NCBI GenBank assembly: GCA_013397935.1
Contig: VZRN01006292.1
Coordinates: 557,273 to 621,272 of the forward strand
Length of the DNA stretch: 64,000 nucleotides
Source: Dasyornis broadbenti
Lineage: Eukaryota > Chordata > Aves > Passeriformes > Dasyornithidae
Direction of reading: 5' to 3'
Every line of letters begins with the position of its first letter. The first letter of the stretch is position 1. Positions 25,605 through 39,466 of the stretch are shown piece after piece. The translations under genes were made by a program, and so were the position numbers. The notes beneath the pieces were generated by a model. That model ran no database searches. It saw nothing but the letters and a program-made list of their open reading frames with translations, and had not been told where the DNA came from.

Positions 25605-28037
25605 CAAAAAGGTAGGAGAAACCTATGAGAGCAGTGGGGGAATTTTCTGCTAAGGACCTAGAGCTGCCTACTCTACTCATGCCATAGAAATGTGCAGCTT
25701 TGCTCCTGGTATGTTACACTTTAGTGTTGTTTCTTAGTTAGAGTAGACCGCTTAAATATAAATCTTCATCTTTCATTTTATCTTATCCCCTGTTCTGGCA
25801 TGCTCCACCTGGGTTCACTAAAACAGTTGCCCTTTCCTGGATATACTCAGGGATATATGTATGGAATACCTGTGAGCTCTTGGATGTTCCAGGAGATCTC
25901 CAAACTTCTCTCATTTAAACTGCTTCTATTACTTCACAGGTGTGTAAAAGGGTGTGTTCCTGCTGAGAGAATGATTTGGGTTTTCATCTGAAATAACAAA
26001 AAAGAATTTTTTGCTAGAAATGGGAAGAGTATGGTCAGGAATAGTTTGGACCCACTTTAGTTACTGGGTGCTACTTGTTTAGGGTGCTGGCAGGGAAATC
26101 CATTCCCTATCCAACAACGAAAGGAACATAGTACTAATGTTTTGTACCTGGCTGAAAGACAGGATGCAATATTATTAGATGGAAGATCTGCACATGAGCA
26201 CTGAGAAATGAAAGTTTGCATTCTAAAGGCAATTATTTACTGATTTCTACAGTCACAGCTTGTGAAACAAAAAAGAAACAGAACCTTACTTTCATTAATG
26301 ATAATAGTAGTTTAGCTATTTTCACAGCATTAATCTTGCTGTTAACTGTTCTTTTCACATTGTGAGGAGACAGCATGTGACAGGAAAAATCTGTAACATC
26401 ATTCAATATCTGATTATATGCCCTTTTTCTTCAAAACCAATTTGCATACCTACAAATATCAGTGTTTCCCACTGGAATTGAAAGTGTAAAATATTGTCTT
26501 TCAAGCTGAAAGTTATTTAGGCAAAGATTTTTCAGTATTTGGGAATTCTGGCTGGATGATTTCAAAAGCAAAACCATATGTCGCATATATGATCTGGCAT
26601 TTCTCCAGCTGGATAGAGCTTGAGTGGAAAAGTGGAAAAAAAAAAGTAAAACCTAACGCTAATTAGATGATAATAAATACAGGTGCTATACTGTGTGGTG
26701 TAATTCATCTTCAGAGCAAGCTGTGGGATGAGTCAGAGCCAGCAGATTCTGAGGGACACTGTTTTGTGCATGTATATTCATGACACATGCTAAAATCCAA
26801 GTTAAGGTAAAACTTCAAAGGATTGTGTAACACTGAGATACTTTTCAAGATTATGGAGGTGCAATATTGCCTAACCATGGAAAACAATTTGTAGGGTTCT
26901 TTTTTTTTTTTTGGTTGGGTTTTGTCTGAGGGCTTCTCACTGTAAATGCAATTAGTGTAGTACCAGGATAAAACCAGTGATTTGATGATCATTGAGAGAT
27001 CCTGATCTGGGCTTCCACATACGCCCATCCTCCCAGGCCTCCCAAAAATTTCCTTACACATTCCAGTCACCAAGGTGCCTCCCCAAGATGGTACCTTCCC
27101 TCTCCAGCAAAATTATTGGCCTTATGTGGTTTGCCAAGACTAATTTAGTTGGGACTAACCTGCCACTGTCCTGTATAACTTCCTGTACTGGGAAAGCTGT
27201 TATACATCTTCCCACTATTTCGTCCACTCCTACCTTCCCTGCCTAGAGGAGTTCTGGCTAAGTGCAACCCCTGGGCTCTCTTTCCTGTGTCAGAGACCTT
27301 CATGGAGGTTCTTTTTTTTTTAAAATTTCCAGAGAGAGAAATGGATTCAGATGGTGTAGATTTTGCTCCTCTACAGCTCTTTTGTTCTTGGACAGGTTAA
27401 GCCTTTACATGTACTGAGGGGACTGGGGTTGCCTGATGATGGGGTGTTGAGTGTGTGACCACACATGTTACATGCTCAAAAGCAAAGGCACAAAGGAGGC
27501 AGGAATCTGTCCTGTGCAAATGAATGGTTTACAAACATGATTAGAAACTGAAAATTCTCGGTTGCTGTGTCTTTAATGTGAAAGCTCACTGAGACATGCT
27601 TGTTTCTGAAATAACAGGAAAAGACACAGTCATGCTCCAGCCTCCAGGAATTTACCACAGTAATGTGTTGTGTGGTTTTGCAAGAGAAATTAAAACACAA
27701 AGAAAAACTCTGCATGAAAATTTGATTGAGCAATTAAAAACGTGTAAATAATTGAAATGCAGGAACTAAAAAAGCTTACTATTATTCTCATTGAGAAAAA
27801 AAATCTTTAAAGCGTAGGATTCAGACATTATTCTGGGACAGAAAATAGCTGATATTTACAGTATAGATTACTCAATTTTCTTTTGCCTGATGAACAGGGA
27901 TCCTAAAGCTTATTGTGGCTGTTGTGTCGTTTGTATAAGACATGTGGCTGCTGTGCCTTGCTTTTCTCAGTGCCCCCTCCCCCATCAGCAGAACCCTTTG
28001 AGCTCCAAACACAGATGTTACACTGTGCTCTTTGTGT

Positions 28038-28069
28038 GCATGTGTGTGTATAAGCATGTGTGTGTATGA
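28038..28069 (+). repeat. 16-bp TG-rich tandem duplication
   Basis: GCATGTGTGTGTATAA is followed at once by GCATGTGTGTGTATGA. Two units, one mismatch. Confidence 0.8.
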
Positions 28070-28466
28070 GCATAAAAACGTGCCTAATATGCTGGAAAAC
28101 CGAAGCTGGAAAACCACAGGACTCGGCTTGTGACTGTATTACAGTGAGATGTTAGTGTGGACCAAGTGTAGGACTAATGTGTATGAACAAGTAGTGGTTT
28201 AAAAGCAGCCACGCTTAAATCAGCAATTTAATGTAAGGAGAAATGGCAGTTTCATTAAATAATGCTATGATCTCTCAACCATATTCTTAACTAGTAATCT
28301 CCCCACAGCAAAATACATAGCTAATCAACCTCCTAGTCTGTCAGTAAACTTGCAGGGGAATTAAATCCTGGAGGAAGAAGCCCGTAGCCCCGGAGGAAGG
28401 CTGAGTGCATGTTTCACTGTCGTCTTTTCAGCTCATCTCAGTGGTCCCACTGCTAGAATGTGCTCT

Positions 28467-28480
28467 GTTGTCATGGCAAC
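28467..28480. promoter_or_regulatory. Near-consensus RFX X-box
   Basis: GTTGTCATGGCAAC is a 14-bp near-palindrome differing at one base from the symmetrical X-box GTTGCCATGGCAAC bound by RFX-family factors. It sits in a GC-richer intronic patch (about 28370-28660). Function is inferred from the motif only. Confidence 0.4.
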
Positions 28481-29505
28481 CCCATCTCCTGCTTCCTACA
28501 GGAAAGATTAGCTTGTACTGTGCACTGGAGAGAATTTAGGGGAAGTCAAGCTAATCCCTGGGTGCACTGCAAGAGAAAGGTTGGACCTCGCCTGAGGGAT
28601 GCTGTATCTGCAATGATAGAATTGGCCTGCCACAGACACTGGTATTTAAGTTGAAGAGCAGAATTCACAGTAAGTGTCAGATCCTTCAGAGAGGAATATT
28701 GAATGAGGTTTTCTAAGTCTTGGTGAAGACTGTCCCATGCCAACAGTGGAATGACAGCAGGAGGCTGTGTGTGGAATACCAATATGTTTCACCCGTTCAG
28801 GTGGTATTTCAAATATAGATTCAAAGCCTCAGTTCCCTGGAAACTAGGTGATAAAATTTTAAAACATCATTGTGATATGCGCACATAGAAACCTGAAGTG
28901 TGTCTCATTTGGTGCATAAAGCTGAACAAGTGATGGTGAGCATGCCTTACAAATTGTGTATGCACTGTGCAGCATGCTTAAGAATTCCTGAGTGCTGAAA
29001 AATAAGCGGGAAAGTGTGAGGAAACTGGTCTGTGTGTGCTGCAAACTCAACTGCAAAAGTGCTGAACTATCAAATTAAGCATGAAAATGTACAACTCCTG
29101 ATTCAGTCTTGTTTTTAATTCATATAAAAACCCAAACAGAGAAAACATGAGCTTTTAAAAGTTATAGTCATAATATGAGCTTTTCTTTGGGGAAAACTCA
29201 TTTTAATGTAGCTGAATTAAGGCGGTGTGTGACATGATGCAGCATGTGAAATTTGTGTTTGTTTTCCTGCTGTTAGAATTAAACAGAGGATAGTCTAGCT
29301 TTTCCATTTCTGGTTATTTTAATGTTCTGCCTTTTTTTTATATGCTCCTACATTTCACTTTAATAGATGGTCAAGATTCCCAGCTTTAAACTAGACTGTT
29401 TACAGTAAGATTTTAACTGTCTGCTTTTTATTACTGTTAGATTTTCTTAAACTAATTTTTCCATCAGTTTATATGTTCAGCCTATGTATTCTTGAATTTT
29501 TAGTA

Positions 29506-29636
29506 TGCATGCTTTTTCTATTTTTAATCAAAAAACCTCTTTATAATTGTTTAGTGGTTATTTTTTTTATATAACAGTATCCTCTAACTTAGATCTATTA
29601 TGCATATGTGTTTTGCATGTATAAAATGTATGCATG
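29506..29636 (+). promoter_or_regulatory. Cluster of TGCATG motifs
   Basis: TGCATG occurs at 29506-29511, 29614-29619 and 29631-29636 on the sense strand of the inferred NOL4 transcript. TGCATG is the binding word of RBFOX splicing factors. The cluster is about 20 kb from the exon, so a link is speculative. The surrounding AT/TG composition raises the chance frequency. Confidence 0.3.
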
Positions 29637-32600
29637 CTTGTGTGGTTTTGCAATTCATACATGCATAAATATGTACGCAGACAAGTGGGGTGTTTGTTTT
29701 AATGAGGCTCATGAGGTGATCCATGATAGTGTAACACTGAGGAAGTTAAAGACCTGTTTTCACCTTGCAGGGTAGGTATTTTTCTCCTATCTAAAAAGCT
29801 TATTGTTGAAAAATCCTAGTAAACACACACTCAGTCTGCTTAAAGGAACAGCATATCTTATATTTCTCTGTGTGTCTATAGAGCTAAAAGTGGAATTATC
29901 TTGACTGATATGATAAAAGAGCACTGTGTTGCCTTTCCAGAGATTTGGGTCCATGGAATGGGTAGTTAAGGGACAGTTGTGTTTTTTTTTCTCTCCTCCC
30001 TCCCTGGAGAGCTCAGAAAGAGTCACACATATGCTCCAGATTGGTTAGTGTAAGAGCAATCTTCTCCTAAAACTTCCTTTTTTGGGCTAGTTTATCAAAT
30101 AGTAAGAACTGATAATCAAAGTTGAATTGATAATCAAAGATACTTCTTCGATTCTTCTTTGCAGTTAACAAACTCAGTAGCCAGTGTACATCTGTTATGG
30201 AGGACTACAGAAGTAAACACAAAGGGTATGGAAGCTTTAAGCCATTATTTAGGCTGAATCTTGAATCTGTGGTAGACATATGGGTGATAGGGATTCCACA
30301 GGAATGCCAAGCAAAGTGGGGATCAGGGTAAGAGCAAATTCATCAAATAAATGCTTTTAATTAGAAAGAGCACTATGAAATTATGGCTGGATATCTGTCA
30401 AATCAAATTAGTGATTAAAAAGTCCCTTCTGTGAAAAAAAAAAACCCACTAGGAAAGATTTGCCAGAGGTTTCATTGTATATTTTCACCACATCTGTGTG
30501 GGTATGTTTTTGGCTGTTTACAGCCTTTAAAATAAATGAGATTATTAAATGCTCAGATTTTCTACCTTGTGTGTAATTTTATTAAATTAATTAACCAAAA
30601 TTTGGATTTTTTTTTTTTTTTAAATCTTAACGCCATGATTTGTTTCCATTTATCTTTCTCCAGAATTTTACTTGTGCTAAATGGAATAATGTTGACAGGT
30701 CAAACATTGTCTAAGCTTATTTTGTCTTCTACAAAGTGTGTGATTTTAAGAAACTGGTCCAACTTTTATTAGGAGTTTTCACAAAAGGATGGGAATTTCT
30801 TATCTGCATTTCTAGACGAGAGAAGACAGGACTACCTGCATGTAAGGAAGTGCAGTGGGATTCAAAGCTTTCATCCAAACCCATAACCTGTGTTCACATT
30901 CTCTTCCAGGGAAAGGGTGTGAATGCTTCATGTAGCGGTGGGATTGCATTACACACGAGCAGGTACAGTTGGTAGAGACTGCTCACACTCAGGAGTCCAG
31001 GCCACCAAACTTGAGGAAATTCCTTTCAGTTAAATAAACTGAAATTCCTTGAATTACCAGAAACACAAAAGCAGAGTTTACTCTGCTTACTGTATACAAA
31101 AATCCAGAGTTCCTAAACTCTTAAAAACCCCAGAACTCGTGTGTTCTGCCAGGGCTTCTCTTTGGCACCCTCTTGTTCTGCGAGCTGTTGGCTTCCCCAC
31201 AGCAGTGGCTGAGTCCCTTGCCCAGGCTTTTCTCTTCATTCCTTTTCTGCCCAGCATTCCCACTCCCAACAGGTATTGCACTCTTCCTGAACAGCCTTCT
31301 CCCTGTGCCACTGTGTGCCAGTGTTCAGTAGGCTGTCTGCTGACTAGATGTTGAACTGGCTCAGATAATGCTCTCTGATGTATCTTTTCCATGCATAAAA
31401 GTAAGGATAATTTAATGTATATACTGATTCACCAGAATAAGGTTTTTAATTATGGCACCAAGCAGAAAAATATTGTCCGTGGTGTGTCACTCTATTTCCT
31501 TGAAACATTTCTCACTATTGCAAAAATAGTGTACAGACTTGTAAAGCAAAGCTTCTGCCCACAATCTGCATTTGGAATTCAGGACTAACAATTTCTTTCT
31601 CTTTCATTGACATTCTCATTCAGTGAAAAATAGGTAAGATGGTCAGCACTTCCTGGGTGGTACACTGCACCTCGCACACCTGGCTATCTTTTAACATCCA
31701 CAAGTATAAAGTCACAAACTCTATTCTGTCCCAGAAGGGATCTTGCTGCTGATATTCTCATTAAACCAATAACAAATCACACTTCTATACTATATATAGA
31801 CTTCACATGCAATGTGTGTGTCTCTCCATATCAGAGATTTATCCTACATATTTTAATAAGAAATCAATAGCGATCATATTTTTTCTTGGTTTCAAGGCAT
31901 CTTATTTCCTGAGGCATCTCTGCCTCTTTATTTACTTTAAAATGTACATATATATATAAAATGTTTCCAAAGAGACTATAAATCATCAATTTGATGGTCA
32001 CAGAAGTGAACCTCAATGAAAGAAGTGTATCTTCACGTGAAACAGGAATTTTATATCTATTGAGGGTTTTATGTCTTTAAACATGATCTCAAATATTTTG
32101 ATCAATTTTTTAATTTTAAAAAAATCTGACACATTTTAAAATATCTTTTGAGTTGAAAGTTTGTCCTAATTTGAAAGAGTAATAGCCAGCTGCATGAGAA
32201 TATTTTGATTATTTTAAACCACCTTTATCTTCCTCTTCCCCTCAAAAGTAAATCTCTGAAGCCACTAATTGTATGTAAATTGCATGAGTTTAATGGACTA
32301 AATTATTTCCCAGGCTGTACACGCTGGCTCCTGTTGACTCTAGTGAGATTAAGATCATATGCATCCAAAGGTAGATTTTAGCCCAGCGTGTGATGTTCTT
32401 CTGGCCAGCTTTCTAGCAGTTAATTAAAAAGTGCTTTCTCAGTGCTGTGCTGCTGGCTTTGTGGCTTACTGCATAGCAAGTCCTTTATATTAGCTGAAGA
32501 GCTAAGCAAAACAACAATGTTAATTTTTAACAGGGCTAAACACAAAGGGAGAGAAACCAAAAATTCCTGGGCAAGTTCTCTTTTTCTAACAGTAGTTGAG

Positions 32601-34447
32601 ATACTACATGCTTTCTATCTGGCAGCTGTAATACTTAAAGGAGTGCAAAATATCAAATGTTAATAATACCAATAATATCAAAATTGCAATTGCAGTAGAA
32701 AATTATACAATAGGAAACTAGGCTTTCTGTTCTGTTGCCAGAAGAGTCCACTGGAAGTTTTACAGGGGATAGGAGGGTGAATGCAAGCTCAGGATATGAG
32801 TGACTGATCTTTTTACATATGCAGTATTTTATTTTATCATTGCAAATTCATTCTTGACAACAGATTATTGTGTGGATCCCTTTAATGGCCTGTCTGTAGG
32901 TGAATAATCAGTAATTCTGCATTTGTCATTTCTCTAGTTGCTATGATTGAAATTGTTTTCTGAAGCATGCTGAGGAGAAGACAAGTGCTATATATGTGAG
33001 TTGATGGCAACAACTGATTGCACCTGTGATTTGTGAATGCCTCCAGTCAGCAGCAAACTTAATGGGATCTAATCAAAGCTATCATTTGGATATTAAAGTC
33101 CAAGGCCAAGAGCGCTGTGATAGTCACTAAAGTCCTTCCATTTTGCTCTTTACTACTACATAAACTACTGAAGATTGTTTTTAATGGCTTCTATTGTGGT
33201 TACCACATGATGCATTAACAGTATCAGTCCTTTTTACTGTCTGCAAATGCGCTGTCAGCATATGTTCATGTCTGGTACAGGATCTCAAACTCTGATCCCT
33301 GTATTTTATCTTAATTTCCTGAATCATCAGCTGTGGTGTTGAGTTTCTCAGAGACTCCTACAGTAGGAATCTCCAGAAACTGCAGATTGCAGTGCTGAAA
33401 TTAAAAATAAATGTTTTTTTGGAAAACAGGCCACTTGAGAATTGGCTGAGGACATCTATGTAAAAGGGGCTCCACATCAGTGTTTCCCAGTGCTTTTCAC
33501 CACATTATTCAACCGGTTTTGCCATTTTTGGAAAATATTTCAAATTAGACCTGTCCCAGGTGTTCTTCAACAGGAAATAATTGTTGAAATTAAAGCAGTT
33601 CTGAGAAAATTTTCATTTTCGAAGGCTTCTTGACTGAGCCTGAAAGGTTTCAGACCAGCGTTTCAAAAGCTTCCTAGAGTAACATTGAGCAACAGAATCA
33701 GGAAATAGAAAACTTGTATTTATCTGTTTGCATAAATGGGAATGCCAAGAATATCTCTCAGGTATTGCAGACTGTTCTAAAGAAGATGATAGCCTTAGAC
33801 CACCCTCTAAATGCTCCTGTACTGGAGCTGCTATATTTGACATAGGGTAATAAAGAAAGGGTTTTTCTTTTAGAAAGACCATGCTTTAAGTGCCTTCAAA
33901 ATGTTTTTATTCATGTTTTGCAGAGTCAAAGATGGTAACTGTTTCTTTGCTTAGACAGGTGACATTTAAGTACCTGTACTGATATATATATTTTGAGCAA
34001 TTCTTTTGTGTCCATATTTTTCTATATGCCTGTCGCACTAACTCAGGGGTAGTAAAGTCATGCTTTCCCCAGATTGTTTTGTAATTTGGGGACCAATTAA
34101 ATATCCAGCTCTGAAGTTTCTGATGATTCCTACATGCAGAATAGGGAACATTTTCAGAAAGCTGCCCTACCTGGAACACTGGGTGCCATCAGCAACAAAC
34201 CTTCACAACCAAAATTTGTGTTTGAAGTGCAATTAATAACTTGATAGCAGTGTGTTTACCATTGGCAGCTCTCCCTTTGTTTTTTGTTGTTGTTGCATTG
34301 GTTGTATTATTGCTTCTGATGGCAGTTATTTGCAACTGTGGAAAAGGAAAAACTTGCTTGTGTTCTGTGAAAGAGAACACACTAGGCATTTCACTCTGTT
34401 GGGTGCTGGTCCTAATGTTTGCTCTTACATTGGATACAAAATGTAAA

Positions 34448-34460
34448 CCCCCCCCCCCCC
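34448..34460 (+). repeat. Poly-C run (13)
   Basis: Thirteen consecutive C between TGTAAA and AACTGTC. Confidence 0.9.
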
Positions 34461-36208
34461 AACTGTCATAATTATTAGAAATAACATTCCATTCATGATC
34501 AGGGTTGAAATAGTGTGTTTCAGCACGGACAACTTTTCCGCTCGATCCAGTGGTAAAAGCTTTCCAGCCAGAAGAAATAAGGTTAATCTATTCTCACACC
34601 CATCTTCAGATCCATGTTCTGCTTCTAAAAATTTTAAACTAAGCTTCTGGAAAATGCAATTCCCTCAGAACTAGTTTGTGATTTTTATTTAGAAAGGAAG
34701 GTGATCAGTTTATGAAGGGGGTGTTAGGAATGGCACAGTAATGATCTAGGATTTGAAAGAACTTGTCAGGATTCTGTTGTTTTGAGGGACATTTACCATT
34801 TAACTGAGCAGAAGAAAGATTATTAGCAAGTCTTGTTCATTTTCATCACTGTTTTTTTGCAAACACTATGTTTTCTAAGTTTTCTGAAAGCTTGGGAACA
34901 GGTCTGCCATACAGCTGTTTGTCATACATCTGTTTCTGTTTCTAATGCGCATTTCAATTAGATTAAAGTAGCTATAAAATGCTGATCCTTTCAAAATATA
35001 AAGCATATCATGGGCCAAATAATCTTGTTTACAGATTGTAAAGGGCAAACAAATTATATAGCAGATTTTGAAATATCTTCATCTTTGCTTCTCTGTTTAA
35101 AATAACACCAAGCATATCTGTGAGTGCTCTTACTCTAGGCTTCCCCTTCCTCCCCAAGCTAGCTTTGCAACAGAAAAAATAATCTGTGGACAGAATTCTT
35201 GGTTTACCAGCAGCAGCCTGCTGGTTTCCACACATAGATCTGTTGAGCCAGCTCAGTAAATGATAATTCTTTACAATTCTTTGCTGCTCTTTATTCCCAG
35301 TCAGTCTCATATCATAAGGAGGCCAAGTAGGTATTACAGTTGGACTCTTTGGTAAGGTTTTATTCTTTCGTTTTTTAGTGCTCTGACCTTTAATAACAAT
35401 TTGTACATAAATAGTTGTTGAAATTTTAGTGAAAATAGGACTGATTTGCTATGACTAAAACATTCTTAAATTTAATTGTTAATGGTATCTTATCAGTAGT
35501 GTAAAGCACAGGAAAAGCATATGCAACAATTACTCTGTGTGTGAACTGTCCTGTTGCTAAATTTTGCTCGGCTAACAGAAGCCCTTAAGTGAATTAGAAT
35601 AATGAGCCAGATATTTTATTTCCTAAGAAATCTCTCCAGTCTGCAAAGAAGTGCAAAACAGCTCATGATTTCTCTCTGAAGGGTGATATTCTGTTTGCCC
35701 TACTTTCTGGCCTTGTTGAGTAATTTGGTTTTAAGTCTAGCTCTCAGTGATGTTTCATCAAGGGCAAACTGACTGCCTTTAATGAGAAGAAAATTTCTGA
35801 AAGTTATTAAATAGTATCAAGTTTGAGAACCTGTAGTGTTTCTGTTGGCATTAGCTTCCCAGAAAGGAACTGTAAAATGATAGTCTTCATGCAAAAGTTT
35901 CCAAGCACAAGTAGTTGTCAAGTTTTAATCTTTCATTTCCAATCTTGTTCATTACATGCTCTCATACTTGCTCTGTTCCCCACCCAAGCACAGTCCACTG
36001 CATTGCACTGGGAGGGAAAGTTTGAAACAAGAGATGCATTGCTTATTCAGGTGGCCTGACATAGCCACAGCTCTGGTGAGGAAAAGCAGTGGTTATGCCA
36101 AAACTATCTATCAGATCCTTTGGGCTTTGTGAAGTTTCTGAGCTCTGAATCATAGTTACGTGGCCTGCCAGAAATATTGTGACAATAGACCATCTAGCAA
36201 AATCATTC

Positions 36209-36255
36209 TTTTTTTTTTTTNNNNNNNNNNNNNNNNNNTTTTTTTTTTTTTTTTT
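36209..36255 (+). other. Assembly gap (18 N) inside a poly-T run
   Basis: Eighteen N at 36221-36238 are flanked by 12 T on the left and 17 T on the right. The true length of the T tract is unresolved. The gap is an assembly artefact, not biology. Confidence 0.95.
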
Positions 36256-39200
36256 GGTGTTCAGGTACCTCTTATTCTAGTCCATTTTTAGCCAATGTGT
36301 GACCTAATGCTCATCTATATTTTGTGAATTGTGAAAAAAAGTTGACTTTGATGAAAAAAACATGGTTGAGTCTTTTTTTTGCCCCCTGAGAATAGTTTCT
36401 GAAAATGAAAAGACATGTTTTAATTTTATCAGTCAGATTGGAAGGCAGCATCTTTAGGGTTATGAGGCAAGTTGAGATTTAAAAGTGGTGACATTAATGA
36501 AGGCAAAAGAGACCTTCCTGTAGTGTTAATACCTCATGGGAAATCTGCTGTCTTCTGTGCAATACCATCCAATTGGTGTCAAATTCCTCACATCATGGAT
36601 GTTTGTGGATAGAGTTTGCAAATCTGCCATTTTTCAACCCAAGTTACATTGCATGTTTCAAGATTCTGCTGACTTGGGCCACACAGTTTTTTAGTAGGAA
36701 AAGGCATTAACTGCTGTAAATGTCCATGCCAATTCTAGTATCTTGAGTGTGATAATGCTTATACATCTCCTGTGGCAGTTTTGGCATTCACTATCTGAGA
36801 CAGATTTTTCAGATCAAACGGAGCTCAATTATCAGCAATGTTTATTTTTCTGCCTTATAATTGTGGTCAAGATGTTATAGAGGTTTGTGTCCTTTATGTC
36901 AGTGGCAATATTTTTGTGTTCAGGTAAAGCTTTTTTAGCATTGCTGACTCTTACCACCTTTTGCATTTTTTTGGTGGTATTTGAGCTGGCACTTAAGCAC
37001 TGTAGATGCAGAATATTTTTAACTTACACTCGATACAGTGAAAAATACAGTAGGAAAGCATAATGGATATAACATTAAAAAATGGTTGCTTACCAGATAA
37101 AGAAAGGAAGAAAGGCCAAGTTTGTTATCAAGTGCTGTCCTGTGTGACCAGAGTAGTGTTCTCATTTAAGCAGTGACGAGACCATGTACTGTTGTTACCC
37201 ATGGCACGCTCAAAGCAGAAAACAGTAATGTACATGCTGCCACTGACATTTATAGGCATTTTAGAGTGGCAGAATAAAAAGCAAACAGAATTTAAAAGGG
37301 ACATGTAATTTATATCCCTCAGACATGCTTATTTGCTGAAGTTTGTAATAGCAGCTTTCCAAGCTCTGGAATTCATTGAATTTCTAAACTTACAGTTTAT
37401 CTGTAATAGAGTCCTATACTTGACTCACAGAGACTCTGTCTCAGCAAAAACATTAATTGCATCATAGCCACTAAATAAGGAAACAGCAACCCTTATGGAG
37501 TCCTACACTTGTATATTTACTGTTCTGACTTCTCAGATTCACTAACATCCACTTTCCTAATGTATTGAGGAAGTTTTAATTCACTGTTGATAATGCTAGA
37601 ACTGCATAGAAGTACAAAGGCTGTAAGTTCCTACTTCCTATCCCATATACTTTTCTTCTACTTCTTCCCAATTACATGTTAAATATTTTTAAACTGAATT
37701 TCTGCATGTGAATATCAGAGGCACTTATGTTACTCTCTGCTGAGGCAGGGAATTTTCCCGAAAGCCTCTCTGTTCATATGAATGGGTACAACTGATGGGA
37801 AAGGATCTGACAGAATTGTTCCAGAGTGAAAAACAAATATTTTGCAGAAAACCAGTTGGCTTTACCAACATTATAAAATGAACACTGGAAAAAAAAAAGA
37901 AAAGGGCAGAAAATTGTAGGAAATGTTTTCACTTCTAATTTTGAGGAATTTTCATGTCCTAGCTTTAAGTATGCAGTTGTAGATAACAATAAAATTGGGT
38001 TTAATGTAAGCAACACAAGTCTTTAGACTATACTTTTCTGTGTAAAAAACCATACAAACAATAAAATTAGATTGCAATTTTGAAATTTTGAACTATAGAA
38101 CTACAAAGATGATGATGAAGAGTCTAATGAGTCTGAATTGTTTGTAGAAATATTGTTACTGAGAGTTATGCTGTCAACTCAATTGAACTATTTTTATTAT
38201 TATAGAGGTATTCAAAATATTGGGCTGACAGGGCACTTTGATCTCAGTTGCTCTTTGTTTTATGCACCTAAATAGTAATTGGCAACTTCCAACACTGTAT
38301 ATAAATTACAAATATAAAATAAAGAATGCTTGCAAGTCTTCCTCATAATGATTCTAAAATAAAACTTGAAATACAATAATAGCATCCGTTGAACTTCAGC
38401 CGAACTCTTGCTTTTTGTACATCTGGGAATATGTTGGTATATTTTCCCAATTCTCTCTTTGTTGTTTTTTTTTGATTGGGTAGGTAAGATTTTTCCTTGT
38501 ATCTACTCTGCTGTAGTCATCTAGTGACAAGTACAATATAAACAGAAATATGATTTTTCATATTTCAAGAGAAAACTTCTACTATGTTCTCTGCTAGGAA
38601 TACAGCAAACAGGCAAATCCAGCAATTTGTACTGTAAAGTTTGGGGGCCCAAGTCAGAATGTGGGTTAAATGTTGACAAGGACATATGAAGCTCAAAGCA
38701 GCCATTTCTGTTTATTCTTAAGGCTTCTCCCTCCTTTCTCTCCCAGTTTTACTGGTGAAGGAAGTATAATGAGCTTTTCCATAGCCTCTCTATTATTATG
38801 GAAGAGTAGGCAGCAGTTTGCTGAGGGAATGCAGAGCTGTCAAGCAATTACTCGTCTTGCTTGTGCTCAGGGCTTCACCCTTCCAGAAAGAAATATAGAC
38901 CAATATCACTGTGTGAGTCCAGTTAACACACTAAAGCTTGTGGGCTATATTTTGAAGGGCTTTATTGAAAATTCCAGGTTTGGGGGCATCCAGTCTGCAA
39001 AGAACTTCTTCTAATGACTCCAACTTGATCTCTCCTCTTTGCTTTTGTCTTCTGGCAGATCCTGATGAAGTAAAATTCAACACTACACACCTTCACTAGG
39101 TCCAAATGGCAGATAGGTTTAACATAATTCCTTTCAGCCTCATTTGGGTTGAAGTTTAGGCACTGAACGTGCACCTACATATTACTCTTTGTGTGCTGCT

Positions 39201-39430
39201 GGCACAGTACCAGATTCTTTATGCTGCCAGGAACGGCGGCAGCTGCTGCTTATGCTAAAGCATAAGCCTCTTCCTGCTGGACAAAAGATCTCTTGGATTA
39301 CCTCTTTTTTAAAGAAAAGGCTTTCTATTCATATTTCTCCTTTTCATTATAAGTTGCAGTCTCAAATGTGTTTGTTGCTAATGTGTTCTGTACACAGTTG
39401 GAATTTTAGTGACGCTCAAACCGTAAGAGT

Positions 39431-39466
39431 CCTATTTGCCTACCTGAGCCCTATTTGCCTGCCTGT
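39431..39466 (+). repeat. 19-bp tandem duplication
   Basis: CCTATTTGCCTACCTGAGC is followed by CCTATTTGCCTGCCTGTCT, a diverged two-copy tandem. Confidence 0.7.
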
